The notes beneath the pieces are model-generated. The model was not told where the DNA came from. It was given only the letters and a program-made list of their open reading frames with translations, and did no database searches. From Lewinellaceae bacterium (GTDB taxonomy: Bacteria > Bacteroidota > Bacteroidia > Chitinophagales > Saprospiraceae), in the NCBI GenBank assembly GCA_020636375.1, contig JACJXZ010000010.1, forward strand, positions 186,001 to 250,000: a stretch of 64,000 nt of DNA, written 5' to 3'. The position numbers and the translations under genes are program-made. Each line of letters opens with the position of its first letter. Positions within the stretch are counted from its first letter, which is position 1. Below, in pieces: positions 23,402-32,342 of this stretch.

Positions 23402-26260
23402 ATGATGGCCGCACCGGAAACCTCCACGCCCCCCCTCGCCCAACTGCCCGCCTTCCTCGAAGCGCTGGAGCAGCACGGCTTCCGTTTGGCCATCGACGAC
23501 TATCCGCGCATCCACGCCATCCTGCAGCGGGCCGATAGCACAGCCCGGCTGAAGACCTTGCTCTGCCCCCTCGTCGCCACCGACAGCGAGAGCCAGGCTG
23601 AGTTTTACGGGCTGTTCGGCCGCTTTTTCGGCGCCGAAGAGGCCGCCCCGGAAGAACTGCTGATCCTGCCCGAGGGCGGAAAGACCAAGATATTCCCGGA
23701 GGGCCTGCCCGAAAAAGGGAAAGCAGCCCGGCCCGGCGAAAAGGCCGGGGAGCAGGCGCCTGAAGAAACCCTGCTATTGCGCCTGCTGGCCCTCGTTTTG
23801 GCTCTCAGTATTGTGCCGGCCTCCTACTTTTACTACCTGGGCCGGATCACGAATTTGGGATTTGCCGCCATCCTCCTGGCTCTCCTGGCCGGCCTGCTGC
23901 TGGTTTACCTCCTCCTGCGGCGGCTCCGCGGGCGGCTCGTCGCCCGCAGCATACAGGCCAAAGAGCCGCCCTGGTTCTGGGCCATCGACCTGCCCCTCCG
24001 GGAGCGCATACACTTCGGCGAAGAGCTGTCCACCCTGGCCCGGCAGCTGCGGCGGCGCCTGCCCGGCAACATCCCCCGCCTGGACATCCGGCGGACCCTG
24101 CGCGAAACCGTCGGCAACGGCGGCGCCATGGCCCTCCATTACCAGTACCGCACCCGCCCGGCGGAGTACCTCTTCCTCATCGACTACACCGCCTTTGCCG
24201 ACCACCACCACCACCTCTTCGAATTGCTGCACCGCGAGCTGCTCAAAAATACCGTCTACGTCGAGCGCTTTTACTACAACGGCGACATGCGGGTGTGCTG
24301 GAACGAAAAACACCCCCGGGGCATCGCCCTGGAAAAGCTCGCCGCCCGCTATGCCGACTACCGGCTGTTCCTCTTCGGCGACGGCAAAAAGATGATCCGC
24401 CCCGCCGGCGGCGGCCTGCAGGGGTGGGCGCAGGTTTTCAGCCAGTGGAGCGACCGGGCGCTGCTGACCCCCCGCCCCGCCGCCGCCTGGTCGCACGACG
24501 AGCTGCGGCTGGCCGAACAGTTCGTCCTGCTGCCTTCCAACATGGCCGGCCTGCTGCAGGCCATCGAGCATTTCGAACAGCTCAAAAGCGCCAACCTCAA
24601 AAGCTGGCGCAGCGGCGATGCCGAAACCGAAATCCGGGCAGATGCCGGCGCCATCCGCGAGCTTTCCGCCTCCCGCCCCGCCCTGGCTGCCTGGATCGCC
24701 GCCTGCGCCATTTACCCCGAACTGAACTGGGAGCTGACTCTCTACCTGGGCGAGGCCGTGGGCAGCCACTTCGGCGAACCCCTGCTCACCTTTGAAAACA
24801 TCACCCGCATTGCCCGGATTTCATGGTTCCGCAACGGCCACATGCCGGAAGCAGAGCGTATTGCCCTGTTCGAACTGCTGGACGAAGGCCTGCGCCTGCA
24901 ACTGCACCAGAAGATCGTGGACGCCCTGGAAGGCCAGTACCAACGCAACCCCCTGCCGGAACTGTCGCAGGCCTACAGCGAGTTCCGCCTGCAACTGGCC
25001 GTGCACAAACTGCGCTCCGGCAACTACCCGGAAGAACGCAGGGACCTGGAGAAAACCGCCCGCCGCCTGATCGCCGAGGGCGTCCGACACGATTTTATCG
25101 CTATTCAAACCGTGTCCTCCCCCCGCCCGCTCGACGTGGTGGTGCCGGCCACGCTGCGCAACCTAGCGTATGCCGCCGGGCAGGCCAGCCTCCTGAAAAG
25201 GCTGCGCCAGAGAGCAGGCAGGCTGCTCAGCGCCCTGCGCCTTCCCGCCTCCCGCCCGGAGGCCGGGGAGGAAACGAAACCGCCGGTACCGCCGCCGGTC
25301 CCTGAAACGGACAGAGATGAGACGACGCTTTTAGCCGACAGGGAAGCCCCGACTGAGCCCACTCCGACCCCGCCCCGCCCGAAGGTTGAAGTTCCCGATC
25401 CCGCTATGGTGCGCGTAGATGGCGGCGCTTTCCAGATGGGCAGCGAGGAATACGACAGAGAAAAACCCGTCCACGAAGTCCGCCTCCACCACTTTGAAAT
25501 CGGCCAATACCCGGTAACGGTCAGGGAATACCTGGCTTTTGTGGCCGCCACCGGGCGCAACCGGCCGGAATGGATGGAGGAGGGCAGCCAATATAACGTG
25601 GAAACCGGCAGCGACGATCACTACAAAAAGATCGGCAGCGCTTTGACGGACGAAAACTGCCCCATCGTCGGCATCAGCTGGTTCGACGCCGTTGCCTTCT
25701 GCAACTGGCTGAGCAGCCGGCACGGCCTGGAACCGGCCTACCGGCAGGCGGAAACTCCGGAGCCGTCAAAAACCAAAGAAATTTTGCTGGACCTCCGTGC
25801 CGGCGGCTACCGCCTGCCCACCGAAGCGGAGTGGGAGTACGCCGCCCGGGGCGGCCGGCAGAGCAAAGGCTACCGCTACGCCGGCAGCGACGAGCTGGAT
25901 GAGGTGGGGTGGTTCTGGGAAAACTCCGGAGATAAGAGGCTTGCCGGGGAATGGGACAAAGATAAAGTAGATAAAAACAATTGCCGGCCCCACCCCGTCG
26001 GCCGGAAAAAGCCCAACGAGCTGGGCTTGCACGACATGAGCGGCAACGTGTGGGAGTGGTGCTGGGATTGGTACGGGGATTATCCGAAGGAACCCCAGGA
26101 TAACCCTACTGGGCCGGATAGCGGCTCCGACCGGGTGAACCGTGGCGGCTCGTGGGGCAACGGTGCCGCCCACGCGCGTTGCTCCGATCGGTACTACAGC
26201 ACCCCGGGCGTCAGGTTCTACGGCCTGGGGTTCCGCCTGGCCAGGACCGGCGGCCAATAG
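23402..26260 (+). CDS. Membrane vWA-like protein with FGE-sulfatase domain
   Basis: The 952-aa product has four parts. Residues 10-80 are a helical N-terminus of the kind that precedes vWA domains (LPAFLEALEQHGFRLAIDDY). Two membrane helices lie at about 123-148 and 152-172. A vWA-like domain spans about 250-390: EYLFLIDYTAF has a partial MIDAS motif (DxTxF, not DxSxS), then RLFLFGDG and LLTPRP. The C-terminal FGE-sulfatase domain is at about 668-949: MVRVDGGAFQMGS, YPVTVREYLAF, GYRLPTEAEWEYAARGG, GNVWEWCWDWYG, RVNRGGSWG and LGFRLAR. The catalytic cysteines of true formylglycine-generating enzyme are missing, so the domain is probably a C-type-lectin-fold binding module. The last 120 bases look like a DGR variable region. 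The MoxR ATPase upstream is its likely partner. Confidence 0.85.
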   Translation: MMAAPETSTPPLAQLPAFLEALEQHGFRLAIDDYPRIHAILQRADSTARLKTLLCPLVATDSESQAEFYGLFGRFFGAEEAAPEELLILPEGGKTKIFPEGLPEKGKAARPGEKAGEQAPEETLLLRLLALVLALSIVPASYFYYLGRITNLGFAAILLALLAGLLLVYLLLRRLRGRLVARSIQAKEPPWFWAIDLPLRERIHFGEELSTLARQLRRRLPGNIPRLDIRRTLRETVGNGGAMALHYQYRTRPAEYLFLIDYTAFADHHHHLFELLHRELLKNTVYVERFYYNGDMRVCWNEKHPRGIALEKLAARYADYRLFLFGDGKKMIRPAGGGLQGWAQVFSQWSDRALLTPRPAAAWSHDELRLAEQFVLLPSNMAGLLQAIEHFEQLKSANLKSWRSGDAETEIRADAGAIRELSASRPALAAWIAACAIYPELNWELTLYLGEAVGSHFGEPLLTFENITRIARISWFRNGHMPEAERIALFELLDEGLRLQLHQKIVDALEGQYQRNPLPELSQAYSEFRLQLAVHKLRSGNYPEERRDLEKTARRLIAEGVRHDFIAIQTVSSPRPLDVVVPATLRNLAYAAGQASLLKRLRQRAGRLLSALRLPASRPEAGEETKPPVPPPVPETDRDETTLLADREAPTEPTPTPPRPKVEVPDPAMVRVDGGAFQMGSEEYDREKPVHEVRLHHFEIGQYPVTVREYLAFVAATGRNRPEWMEEGSQYNVETGSDDHYKKIGSALTDENCPIVGISWFDAVAFCNWLSSRHGLEPAYRQAETPEPSKTKEILLDLRAGGYRLPTEAEWEYAARGGRQSKGYRYAGSDELDEVGWFWENSGDKRLAGEWDKDKVDKNNCRPHPVGRKKPNELGLHDMSGNVWEWCWDWYGDYPKEPQDNPTGPDSGSDRVNRGGSWGNGAAHARCSDRYYSTPGVRFYGLGFRLARTGGQ
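26132..26248 (+). other. DGR-like variable region at the 3' end of the FGE gene
   Basis: The codons from RVNRGGSW (26132-26155) to LGFRLA (26225-26242) have the layout of DGR variable regions in C-type-lectin/FGE proteins. Fixed residues (RGGSW, A, R, P, LGFRL) are interspersed with about 15 positions where this family typically has Asn in the template. Here those codons read GGC, AAC, GGT, CAC, TGC, TCC, GAT, TAC, TAC, AGC, ACC, GTC, TTC, TAC and GGC. All end in C or T, as expected if AAC/AAT template codons were mutated at their adenines. No template repeat or reverse transcriptase was seen in the window. The bias to C is weakened as evidence by the overall GC-rich codon use. Confidence 0.55.
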
Positions 26261-26266
26261 CCGCCG
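26248..26266 (+). other. 7-bp hairpin immediately after the variable region
   Basis: CGGCGGC (26248-26254) pairs exactly with GCCGCCG (26260-26266) around the 5-base loop CAATA, and the TAG stop codon spans the loop and stem. A small GC-rich hairpin directly downstream of the variable region is a known feature of DGR target genes, where it aids retrohoming. It could equally be part of a terminator. Confidence 0.55.
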
Positions 26267-26614
26267 TAGCTTTCTTACCTTACTTACCTCACAAAAAAAT
26301 TCCAAAAAAAGGCAAAACCAGTAACGCTTTTCCTCCGGGAGAGATAAAAGAGGCACATAATATAAACCAATACAGCTTTATTCTCCCGAATGCCGGCCTT
26401 CACGGACGCCGGCAGCGCGAACAGACTGTCCAGCCTGCTCATCCGGCATGCCGCCCGGCGGCATCGGTTATTTGTTTTTTTCATGTAACCGGCCACTTAA
26501 AAGCAGTTGGTCCAGGGCGGCATCGAATATTCGCTGCCTGGCCCGCCTGGTAAGCGTTTGCTGAACGGCGGGCCGGTTTGTTTTTTAAAGCCGGTGAACA
26601 ACGCGCAGCCATCA

Positions 26615-26778
26615 GAGCTTGTTTGGAGGCCAATCTTTGAGCTGCAAAGGCCATTTTTTTGATGACGCTGCGTTGGAAAAATCCTCATTTAGCTACGGCT
26701 AAACTCCGGTTTTCCCGCCTTGTTTCATCAAAAAAATAACTCTTTTCGCTTTCAAACCCGGCCTCCAAACAAGCGCTC
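26615..26778. repeat. Long imperfect palindrome, GTTTGGAGGCC family
   Basis: The outer arms are CTTGTTTGGAGGCC (26618-26631) and its exact complement (26760-26773). The pairing continues inward through TTTTTTTGATGA/TCATCAAAAAAA and then GGAAAAATCCTCATTTAG with CTAAACTCCGGTTTTCC, so almost all 164 bases can fold. It lies in the 1-kb gene-free gap after the FGE gene. A diverged partial copy is seen near 56361-56440. Confidence 0.7.
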
Positions 26779-26972
26779 AGGAATTGTGGCTGCTCTTCCG
26801 GCATTAGCTTTCCGGGGGCGCAGTTGCGATTTGTCCCCGGATATGCGCTTGCCGTACCGTAGGATAGGCTGTTCAAAACAGGATGAAAAAATCCCCGCAT
26901 TCTTGTGGAGTTAAAGCAATAACCACAACCATGCGGGGAACCGTTGAGCTATTGAAAATACTATACTTAACG

Positions 26973-27078
26973 GCAATAGGTTTTGTGCATTTGGGGAAGA
27001 CTCCCCCCGTCTGCTCCGCAGCCGGGTAAACTTTAGGGGATTAAGGGGCGGGGAGGGCAAATGCACAAAACCTATTGC
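26973..27078. repeat. Inverted repeat, 20-bp exact arms
   Basis: GCAATAGGTTTTGTGCATTT (26973-26992) and AAATGCACAAAACCTATTGC (27059-27078) are exact complements. The interior has a second, weaker complementarity between a C-rich left part (GACTCCCCCCGTC) and a G-rich right part (GGGGCGGGGAG). Confidence 0.75.
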
Positions 27079-27112
27079 AGCGGATTATAAATTGGGCGGA
27101 AAACGCCAATTT

Positions 27113-27209
27113 AAGTGCAAGTGCAAGTGCAAGTATCAAGCGCAAGTACAAGTGCAAGTATCAAGTGCAAGTGCAAGTATCAAGTGCAAGCGCAAGTATC
27201 AAGTGCAAA
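27113..27209 (+). repeat. AAGTGC hexamer array
   Basis: About 16 units of AAGTGC and its variants AAGCGC, AAGTAC and AAGTATC follow one another. A TTGAACTTGAACTTGG stretch at 27226-27242 is roughly complementary, so this could also be a degenerate palindrome. It lies upstream (in map order) of the SusD 3' end. Confidence 0.8.
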
Positions 27210-27317
27210 TTCAGATTGGCGCTGGTATTGAACTTGAACTTGGCCCTTGAACCTGAACTTTAAAAGAGAGGAGAGGCAAGCCCTTCAAATCACGCACCGT
27301 GAACACCGCCCACCCAC

Positions 27318-28859
27318 TCAATACACCGCTTCCACCCCATACGGATCCAGCGCCCCTCCAAAGTTATAAGGCTCTTCCCCATGCACTTCCAGCTCGCGGG
27401 CGGGCACGGGCAACTGGGCGGGCGTACCGTATTGCAGCCCACCCAGGGCATCCAGTTCCGTATACTCCAGGCGGGGCGCCAGGCGGCGGCGGTCGAACCA
27501 GGCGCCCATCGGGGCGGCGTTGAGCAGCTCGATGGCCCGCTCGTAGAGGAGGGCCTGCTCCAGCGCCTGTCCGGAAGTGCCGGCAGAGAAGGGCGGCAGG
27601 CCGCCTCTGGTTACCCGGGTGCCGGCGTTGAGCACGGCGATGGCGCCGGCGTTGTCTTCCTGTCGGAGCATGGCTTCTGCCTTGAGCAGTTCATTGTCGG
27701 CAGACAGAAAGGCCGGCATGGGGCCGGCGGAATGCCCGTCGCCGGCAAAGTCCGGGGCGGTTTGGTTGCGGTTGTGCTTGTAGTGGGAAAAGTGCCACTC
27801 GCCGGCTTCCGCCGGGAAGCTGTTGAACGGGATGAACACAAAGTCGGAGGCCAGGCGCTGGTCGTTGGACTGGGCAGTGGGGTTGGGCAGCGGGTCTTCG
27901 CCCAGAGCTTCCACTTCCGGGTAGCGCGTCGGCTGGTTGCGGTCGAGGGCGGCGACCAGGCGCTGGTCTACCCTCGCCCAGAAGGGATCCCCGCCGGTTT
28001 CGGCAAAGGCGTACTGCTGGTAGCTCTGCCAGAGCCCGCCGTCTGCCATGGGCGCAAAATCCCACTGCAACCCCTGTTCGGCATGGGCCTGCACGGCTGC
28101 CCAGTCTACGTCCTCGTTCTCTTCCATAGTGCGCGGCCACTGGGCGAGAAAACGGGCGGCGTAGGAGTGGCAAAGCTGGGAAAACTGGCCGGCGTCCAGC
28201 GCCAGGCCATGGAAAGAGGTGTGGATAAAATCCGGCCCCAGAGCTTCCGCGATTGTTATAGCTTCTTCCAGTTCGCCGACAGCGGCGCCGATCATGGTCC
28301 GGTAATCGGAAAACGAGGCTTTCTCATTCGGCGCATCGTCTTCATCAACCATCAGCCCGCGGTCGAAGAGCAGGCCCAGGTAGCCCCAGCTGACGCCCCG
28401 CAGGAAATGGGCGGCGGCGAGCGCCGACTCATCCTGCGGGCCGCCCTTGTCAATGGAAATGCCCTCCTTCATGGCGGCCATGACGTCGTTGGCGCTCGCT
28501 GCGGCCGAGAGGCAGCCGTACCACGGCCCTTCGGCTATCTGTTTGTATTCCTCCGCTTCGGCGATCCGGTTGTTGTAGGCCTTCCTTGGCTCCGCGCTCA
28601 TCCGAAGGGCGCCGAACTCCTCCCGGCCCAGGGTGAGCGCATCCGCCGCCACCGACAGGGCAATGGCAGGCGCCGGCCCGTGGACGCCCTGCCACCAGGA
28701 AGCATACCCGGCATCCAGTACTTTAAACAAGTCGCTCCCGGTAGCCAGCAGGCCATTGCGCCCGGGATCGTTCAGGTTGAGGGTGTCTATATCTTTACAG
28801 CCGACGGCCGCAAAGAAGGCCAGAGAAAAGATTAGTGTATAACGTATGATCTTTTTCAT
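27318..28859 (-). CDS. SusD/RagB-like nutrient-binding outer-membrane lipoprotein
   Basis: The 513-aa product has a lipoprotein signal (MKKIIRYTLIFSLAFFAAVGC). After it comes the sequence DIDTLNLNDPGRNGLLAT, typical of the mature SusD start. The body is helical with SusD-like TPR hairpins: AYNNRIAEAEEYKQIAEG, AAHFLRGVSWGYLGLLFDRG, and ELLKAEAMLRQEDNAGAIAVLNAG near the C-terminus. SusD proteins cap the SusC transporter from outside and bind glycans or peptides. The SusC partner is the preceding gene on the same strand, 284 bp away, and the unit is therefore an ordinary SusCD import pair. No glycoside hydrolase lies nearby, so the substrate is unknown. Confidence 0.88.
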   Translation of the reverse strand: MKKIIRYTLIFSLAFFAAVGCKDIDTLNLNDPGRNGLLATGSDLFKVLDAGYASWWQGVHGPAPAIALSVAADALTLGREEFGALRMSAEPRKAYNNRIAEAEEYKQIAEGPWYGCLSAAASANDVMAAMKEGISIDKGGPQDESALAAAHFLRGVSWGYLGLLFDRGLMVDEDDAPNEKASFSDYRTMIGAAVGELEEAITIAEALGPDFIHTSFHGLALDAGQFSQLCHSYAARFLAQWPRTMEENEDVDWAAVQAHAEQGLQWDFAPMADGGLWQSYQQYAFAETGGDPFWARVDQRLVAALDRNQPTRYPEVEALGEDPLPNPTAQSNDQRLASDFVFIPFNSFPAEAGEWHFSHYKHNRNQTAPDFAGDGHSAGPMPAFLSADNELLKAEAMLRQEDNAGAIAVLNAGTRVTRGGLPPFSAGTSGQALEQALLYERAIELLNAAPMGAWFDRRRLAPRLEYTELDALGGLQYGTPAQLPVPARELEVHGEEPYNFGGALDPYGVEAVY

Positions 28860-28940
28860 ATGGATTTTTTTCTTTTTTCAAATTCAATGATCCAGCTTTC
28901 AGTGAAATATTTGCTTGATTAACCGTTGCTGTGCCACCAG

Positions 28941-29094
28941 GTAAATCCTGATAATCTTGTTCACCCTGTCTGTTGATAACGCAGGGTTGTGTAAGAAGGT
29001 CGAAAGCAGACAGGATTAACAGGATTTACAAGTTGTAGTGACCTGCGCCACTGAGGTGTATATATCCTGACAATCTTGTTAATCCTGTCTACAT
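28941..29094. repeat. AATCCTGATAATCTTGT-type repeat between susC and susD
   Basis: Three related copies of the motif TAAATCCTGATAATCTTGTT...CCTGTCTG lie in the 284-bp gap: 28941-28972 direct, 29009-29031 inverted, and 29063-29092 direct. The first two can form a hairpin. Such a stem between SusC and SusD coding regions could set their expression ratio. Confidence 0.65.
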
Positions 29095-29143
29095 TTACTC
29101 ATCGCACGCCCCCCCGTCCGGTTCCTGTCCATCCTGTCAAATC

Positions 29144-32100
29144 TTAGAAAGTCATTTGCAGGCTAAAGCTGAACGACCGCCGCAGCGGATAATTGAACGC
29201 ATCGACCAGGAACAGGCCGGGGTCCCCTTTGGGTGTCCGGGCCTCGCTGCCCGGTTGCCCGGAGAAGCGGTTCGACAGGTAATAATCGAGGGCCGGCGCG
29301 CCGGCCACGTCGGGGTGGAAACCGGAGTAATTCGTTTTCGTGAACAGGTTGCGCCCGATCAGGCTGAACTGAATGCTCTCTATGAACCCGCCCAGGAGGT
29401 TTTGCAACTGCCTGCTTTCCAGGGTATAAGACAGGGAGGCTTCCCGCAGCATGAAGAAGCTGCCGTCTTCCACAAAGTGGTTGTTGGGGGCGCCATTGTT
29501 AAACAGGCCCTCCTCTTCAAAGAAGCCGGCTGCTACTTCCGGGTAGCTGCTTAGGTCCCCGTGGCGGCCATTGCCGTAGAGGTATTGCCGGGTGAGGTTA
29601 TAAACCGAGCCGCCCTTTTTCCAGTCGAACAGCGTATACAATTTCAACCCTTTGTAGGCAATGATATTGGCAAAGCCCATCCGGAAATCGGGGTTGATGT
29701 TGCCAATTGGTTCCACGAGGGGGTTGCCGTCTTCGTCCATTAGCCGGTAGGGGCGTTCTTCCGGTGTGCCCAGCTGATCCCTGCGGACCACGTAGCCCAG
29801 GCTGTTCAAGGTATAATCATTGGGGTCGATATCGGCTTGCTCCAGCAACTGGCTGAGGTCGGTGGCAAAAACCTCGCCAACCATCGTTCCCGGCGAACGC
29901 CCTTCTTCCACCCGGAACAGGCTGGAATGCTCCAGTCCGGGGCCGGTCGTATAGGCAGGAAGGCCCAGTTGTGTCACTACAGGTTCCATGCGGTTGAACG
30001 TAGTGGTAAGGCCCCAGCGGAAATCGCTGTTCTTCACCTTGAACAAGCGCGCAAAATCAGTGTGCAGGGCACCTTCGTAAATGGTGGCCTCCAGCTTGCC
30101 GGCGTTCTGCCATTGCCCGCTGAAGCTGGAAGAACCGGACAGGGGCATCAGCAGGATCAGGTCTTCGGTCGAAGACTTGACGTAATTGAATTCCAGCGTA
30201 AACCCTTTGAGGAAAGTAGCATCGATGCCCACCTCCATTTCGGTGGTCCGGGAAGGCTTCAGGAAGTCGTTGCCCAGGGTGTTTTTCGCTACTGCGCCAT
30301 TGATGAGTTCAATAGACTCAAAGCGCTGGCCGAACGCCGGCCGGTTGCCGGCCGACCCCATTGCCGCCCGCAGCTTGAGTTCCTGGAAAAACTTCATTTT
30401 AATGTCCTCGGTCAGGCGGTAGGCGCCGGCCAGGCGGTAGTAATTGTGCCAGCGTTCCTCCGGGCCGAAGAGCGACGATTCTTCCCGGCGGAAAAGCCCG
30501 CTGAAGATGTACTTTTTCTGGTAATCGGCATCGCCAACCAGGAAGGTGCTGTAGGCCACTGCCTCTTCCATTAAAGAAGAAGCCTTGATGTTGCTCTGGG
30601 CGTTGTCGAGCGAGCGGACCCCCTCGAATGCCAGATTCTCGCCCCTGCCCTCGGCGTAGTCCAGGGTGAAATCTTCGTACAGGAAACCGCCCCGCAATGC
30701 CAGGTTGAACCCGGAGAATTTTTTCTGCAGGGTAGCGTCGGCCATGGAGGTGAAATAGCTGTCTACGCGCTGTGACTGGAGGATGGCGCCGCCGTTGCTT
30801 CCCCCTTCCCCGGCAGTGGCCTGAGCGCCGAACAGCCCGGGCCGGGAGGAACTCAGGAACCCTTTTTTCACAAAATGTTCGTATTCCTGGGAAGAGCGGT
30901 TGAGCGAGGCGGCATAACTCAGCGTCAGCCACTTCTTCGGGCGGTAGCTGGCCCCCACGCTGCCCATCAGGCGCCGGCGAAGGAGGGCCTGCCGGGAATT
31001 TTCCCGCCAATAGAGGGGGTTGGTAACGCCCATGCCGGTGTTGTCGATGTCCCAGTCGTAGTTGCTGTCATCTTCTTCATTGCCGGCATCCAGGCCGAAC
31101 ATAGGCGTGAGCAGCAGGCTGTTGGCCAGGAAGCTGCCGGCGCCGTTGGTGGCTGGTTCCAGCAGGTCCTGTGTTGAGGAGGTGTACATAGAACTTACCT
31201 GGAGGCTGAACCGGTTGCTCAGCTGATGCTCCAGGTTGGCGCGGAAGTTGTGGCGGGTGTATCCGTCAAAGCCCTGGAGCGCCCCTTCATCCCGCAACCG
31301 GTGAGCCGACACCATGAAGTTGGTCGACTCCGCCCGCCCCTGTACGGAAAGATAATTGGACTGGTAAGCGCCCTTTCGGAAAAGAATGTCTTTCTGATAA
31401 TCCTGCAGATTGGGCAGGGGCGAGTCGTATACTTCATCCGCCGTCAGGCTGCCCAGTACCGGCTGCGGCCCCGAAGCGGTCTCCACCTCCCGGTTGGTGG
31501 CCGTGTTGACGGGGTAGGTGTTGGGCACGTCCGAATACCCCACCTCACCCCGATAAGTGACCCTGGTGTCTCCCACTGCCAGGCCGCGCCCCCGGCGGGT
31601 GAACAACTGCACGACGCCGTTGGCGCCCTGGGAGCCGTAGAGCGCCGCCGCCGTTGCCCCTTTGAGCACTTCTATCTTTTCGATATCGTCGGGGTTGATG
31701 TCGGCAAGGGCGCTCCCGTCGTTCATAAATATTCCATCCACGATGATGAGCGGTTGCTGGCCGTTGGCCAGAGAGGTGACGGAACGCAGCTGGAGGTACC
31801 CGTCCTGGCCCGGCTGCCCCCCAATGGGATTGGCCTGCAGGCCGGCCACTTTGCCCTGGAGGCTGTTCGCCAGGTAGGGAGGTGCCGATAGCCCCAGCAG
31901 TTCTTCGTCGACGGCGCCAACCGAATAGCTCATGGCCGGCTGCGCCTGGCCGGCGGCCGTGCCGGAAAGGATGATGTCAGAGAGTTTGGATGACCTGGCG
32001 TTTAGTTCTACTTCTACTTTACTTTTACCTAAAACTTTCAGCTCCAGCGTTTCGTAACCGGCCATCGAGAAGATCAGGATGGGCGGTGGAGCAGGAGTGA

Positions 32101-32320
32101 AAAAGCCCTGCTGTACGCTGATTTCGAAGCTGCCGTCTTTGCCGGTGAGCGTTTTTTTTTCGGTTCCTTTGGCCATAACGCTGGCCTCGTGCAGGGGTTG
32201 GCCGGTTTCAGCGGAGGTGACGGTGCCGCGCACAAGCAGTTCCTGGGCGGAAAGGCCGCCAATGCCCAGGGCAAAGGCCGCCGCCATCAACCACAGTTGA
32301 AGGGGTAGTTGTTTTCTCAT
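29144..32320 (-). CDS. SusC/RagA-like TonB-dependent transporter
   Basis: The 1058-aa product has a signal peptide ending near GLSAQ, then a carboxypeptidase-regulatory-like domain (VRGTVTSAETGQPLHEASVMAKG, about residues 29-107). Next is the plug domain with SNxxQxKVAGLQ-type sequence (LANSLQGKVAGLQ), IIVDGIFMNDG, DDIEKIEVLKGATAAALYGSQGANGVV (about 150-225), and a 22-strand barrel ending LRRSFSFSLQMTF. This is a complete SusC: it imports a substrate bound by SusD using TonB energy. It is the first gene of the SusCD pair. A 158-bp palindrome lies immediately upstream. Confidence 0.93.
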   Translation of the reverse strand: MRKQLPLQLWLMAAAFALGIGGLSAQELLVRGTVTSAETGQPLHEASVMAKGTEKKTLTGKDGSFEISVQQGFFTPAPPPILIFSMAGYETLELKVLGKSKVEVELNARSSKLSDIILSGTAAGQAQPAMSYSVGAVDEELLGLSAPPYLANSLQGKVAGLQANPIGGQPGQDGYLQLRSVTSLANGQQPLIIVDGIFMNDGSALADINPDDIEKIEVLKGATAAALYGSQGANGVVQLFTRRGRGLAVGDTRVTYRGEVGYSDVPNTYPVNTATNREVETASGPQPVLGSLTADEVYDSPLPNLQDYQKDILFRKGAYQSNYLSVQGRAESTNFMVSAHRLRDEGALQGFDGYTRHNFRANLEHQLSNRFSLQVSSMYTSSTQDLLEPATNGAGSFLANSLLLTPMFGLDAGNEEDDSNYDWDIDNTGMGVTNPLYWRENSRQALLRRRLMGSVGASYRPKKWLTLSYAASLNRSSQEYEHFVKKGFLSSSRPGLFGAQATAGEGGSNGGAILQSQRVDSYFTSMADATLQKKFSGFNLALRGGFLYEDFTLDYAEGRGENLAFEGVRSLDNAQSNIKASSLMEEAVAYSTFLVGDADYQKKYIFSGLFRREESSLFGPEERWHNYYRLAGAYRLTEDIKMKFFQELKLRAAMGSAGNRPAFGQRFESIELINGAVAKNTLGNDFLKPSRTTEMEVGIDATFLKGFTLEFNYVKSSTEDLILLMPLSGSSSFSGQWQNAGKLEATIYEGALHTDFARLFKVKNSDFRWGLTTTFNRMEPVVTQLGLPAYTTGPGLEHSSLFRVEEGRSPGTMVGEVFATDLSQLLEQADIDPNDYTLNSLGYVVRRDQLGTPEERPYRLMDEDGNPLVEPIGNINPDFRMGFANIIAYKGLKLYTLFDWKKGGSVYNLTRQYLYGNGRHGDLSSYPEVAAGFFEEEGLFNNGAPNNHFVEDGSFFMLREASLSYTLESRQLQNLLGGFIESIQFSLIGRNLFTKTNYSGFHPDVAGAPALDYYLSNRFSGQPGSEARTPKGDPGLFLVDAFNYPLRRSFSFSLQMTF

Positions 32321-32342
32321 AGAATAGGTTTTGTTTCTTTCC

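Larger units (their letters stand above)
26261..27317. other. 1.06-kb gene-free region, repeat-rich
   Basis: No credible gene is present between the FGE gene and the end of the convergent SusD gene. The region holds the DGR-like hairpin remnant, the GTTTGGAGGCC palindrome (26615-26778), a 20-bp exact inverted repeat (26973-27078) and an AAGTGC tandem array (27113-27209). I searched it by eye for a DGR template repeat or RNA and did not find one. Confidence 0.6.

Noticed and set aside
23402..26260. True formylglycine-generating enzyme activity
   Set aside because: The domain ends in LGFRLAR and has no cysteine pair at the catalytic positions; the fold is more likely used for binding.
26261..27317. 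Search for a DGR template repeat or reverse transcriptase next to the variable region
   Set aside because: A short GAACAACGCGCAG at about 26587-26600 looks template-like, but nothing around it matches the variable region, and no reverse transcriptase frame exists in the window.
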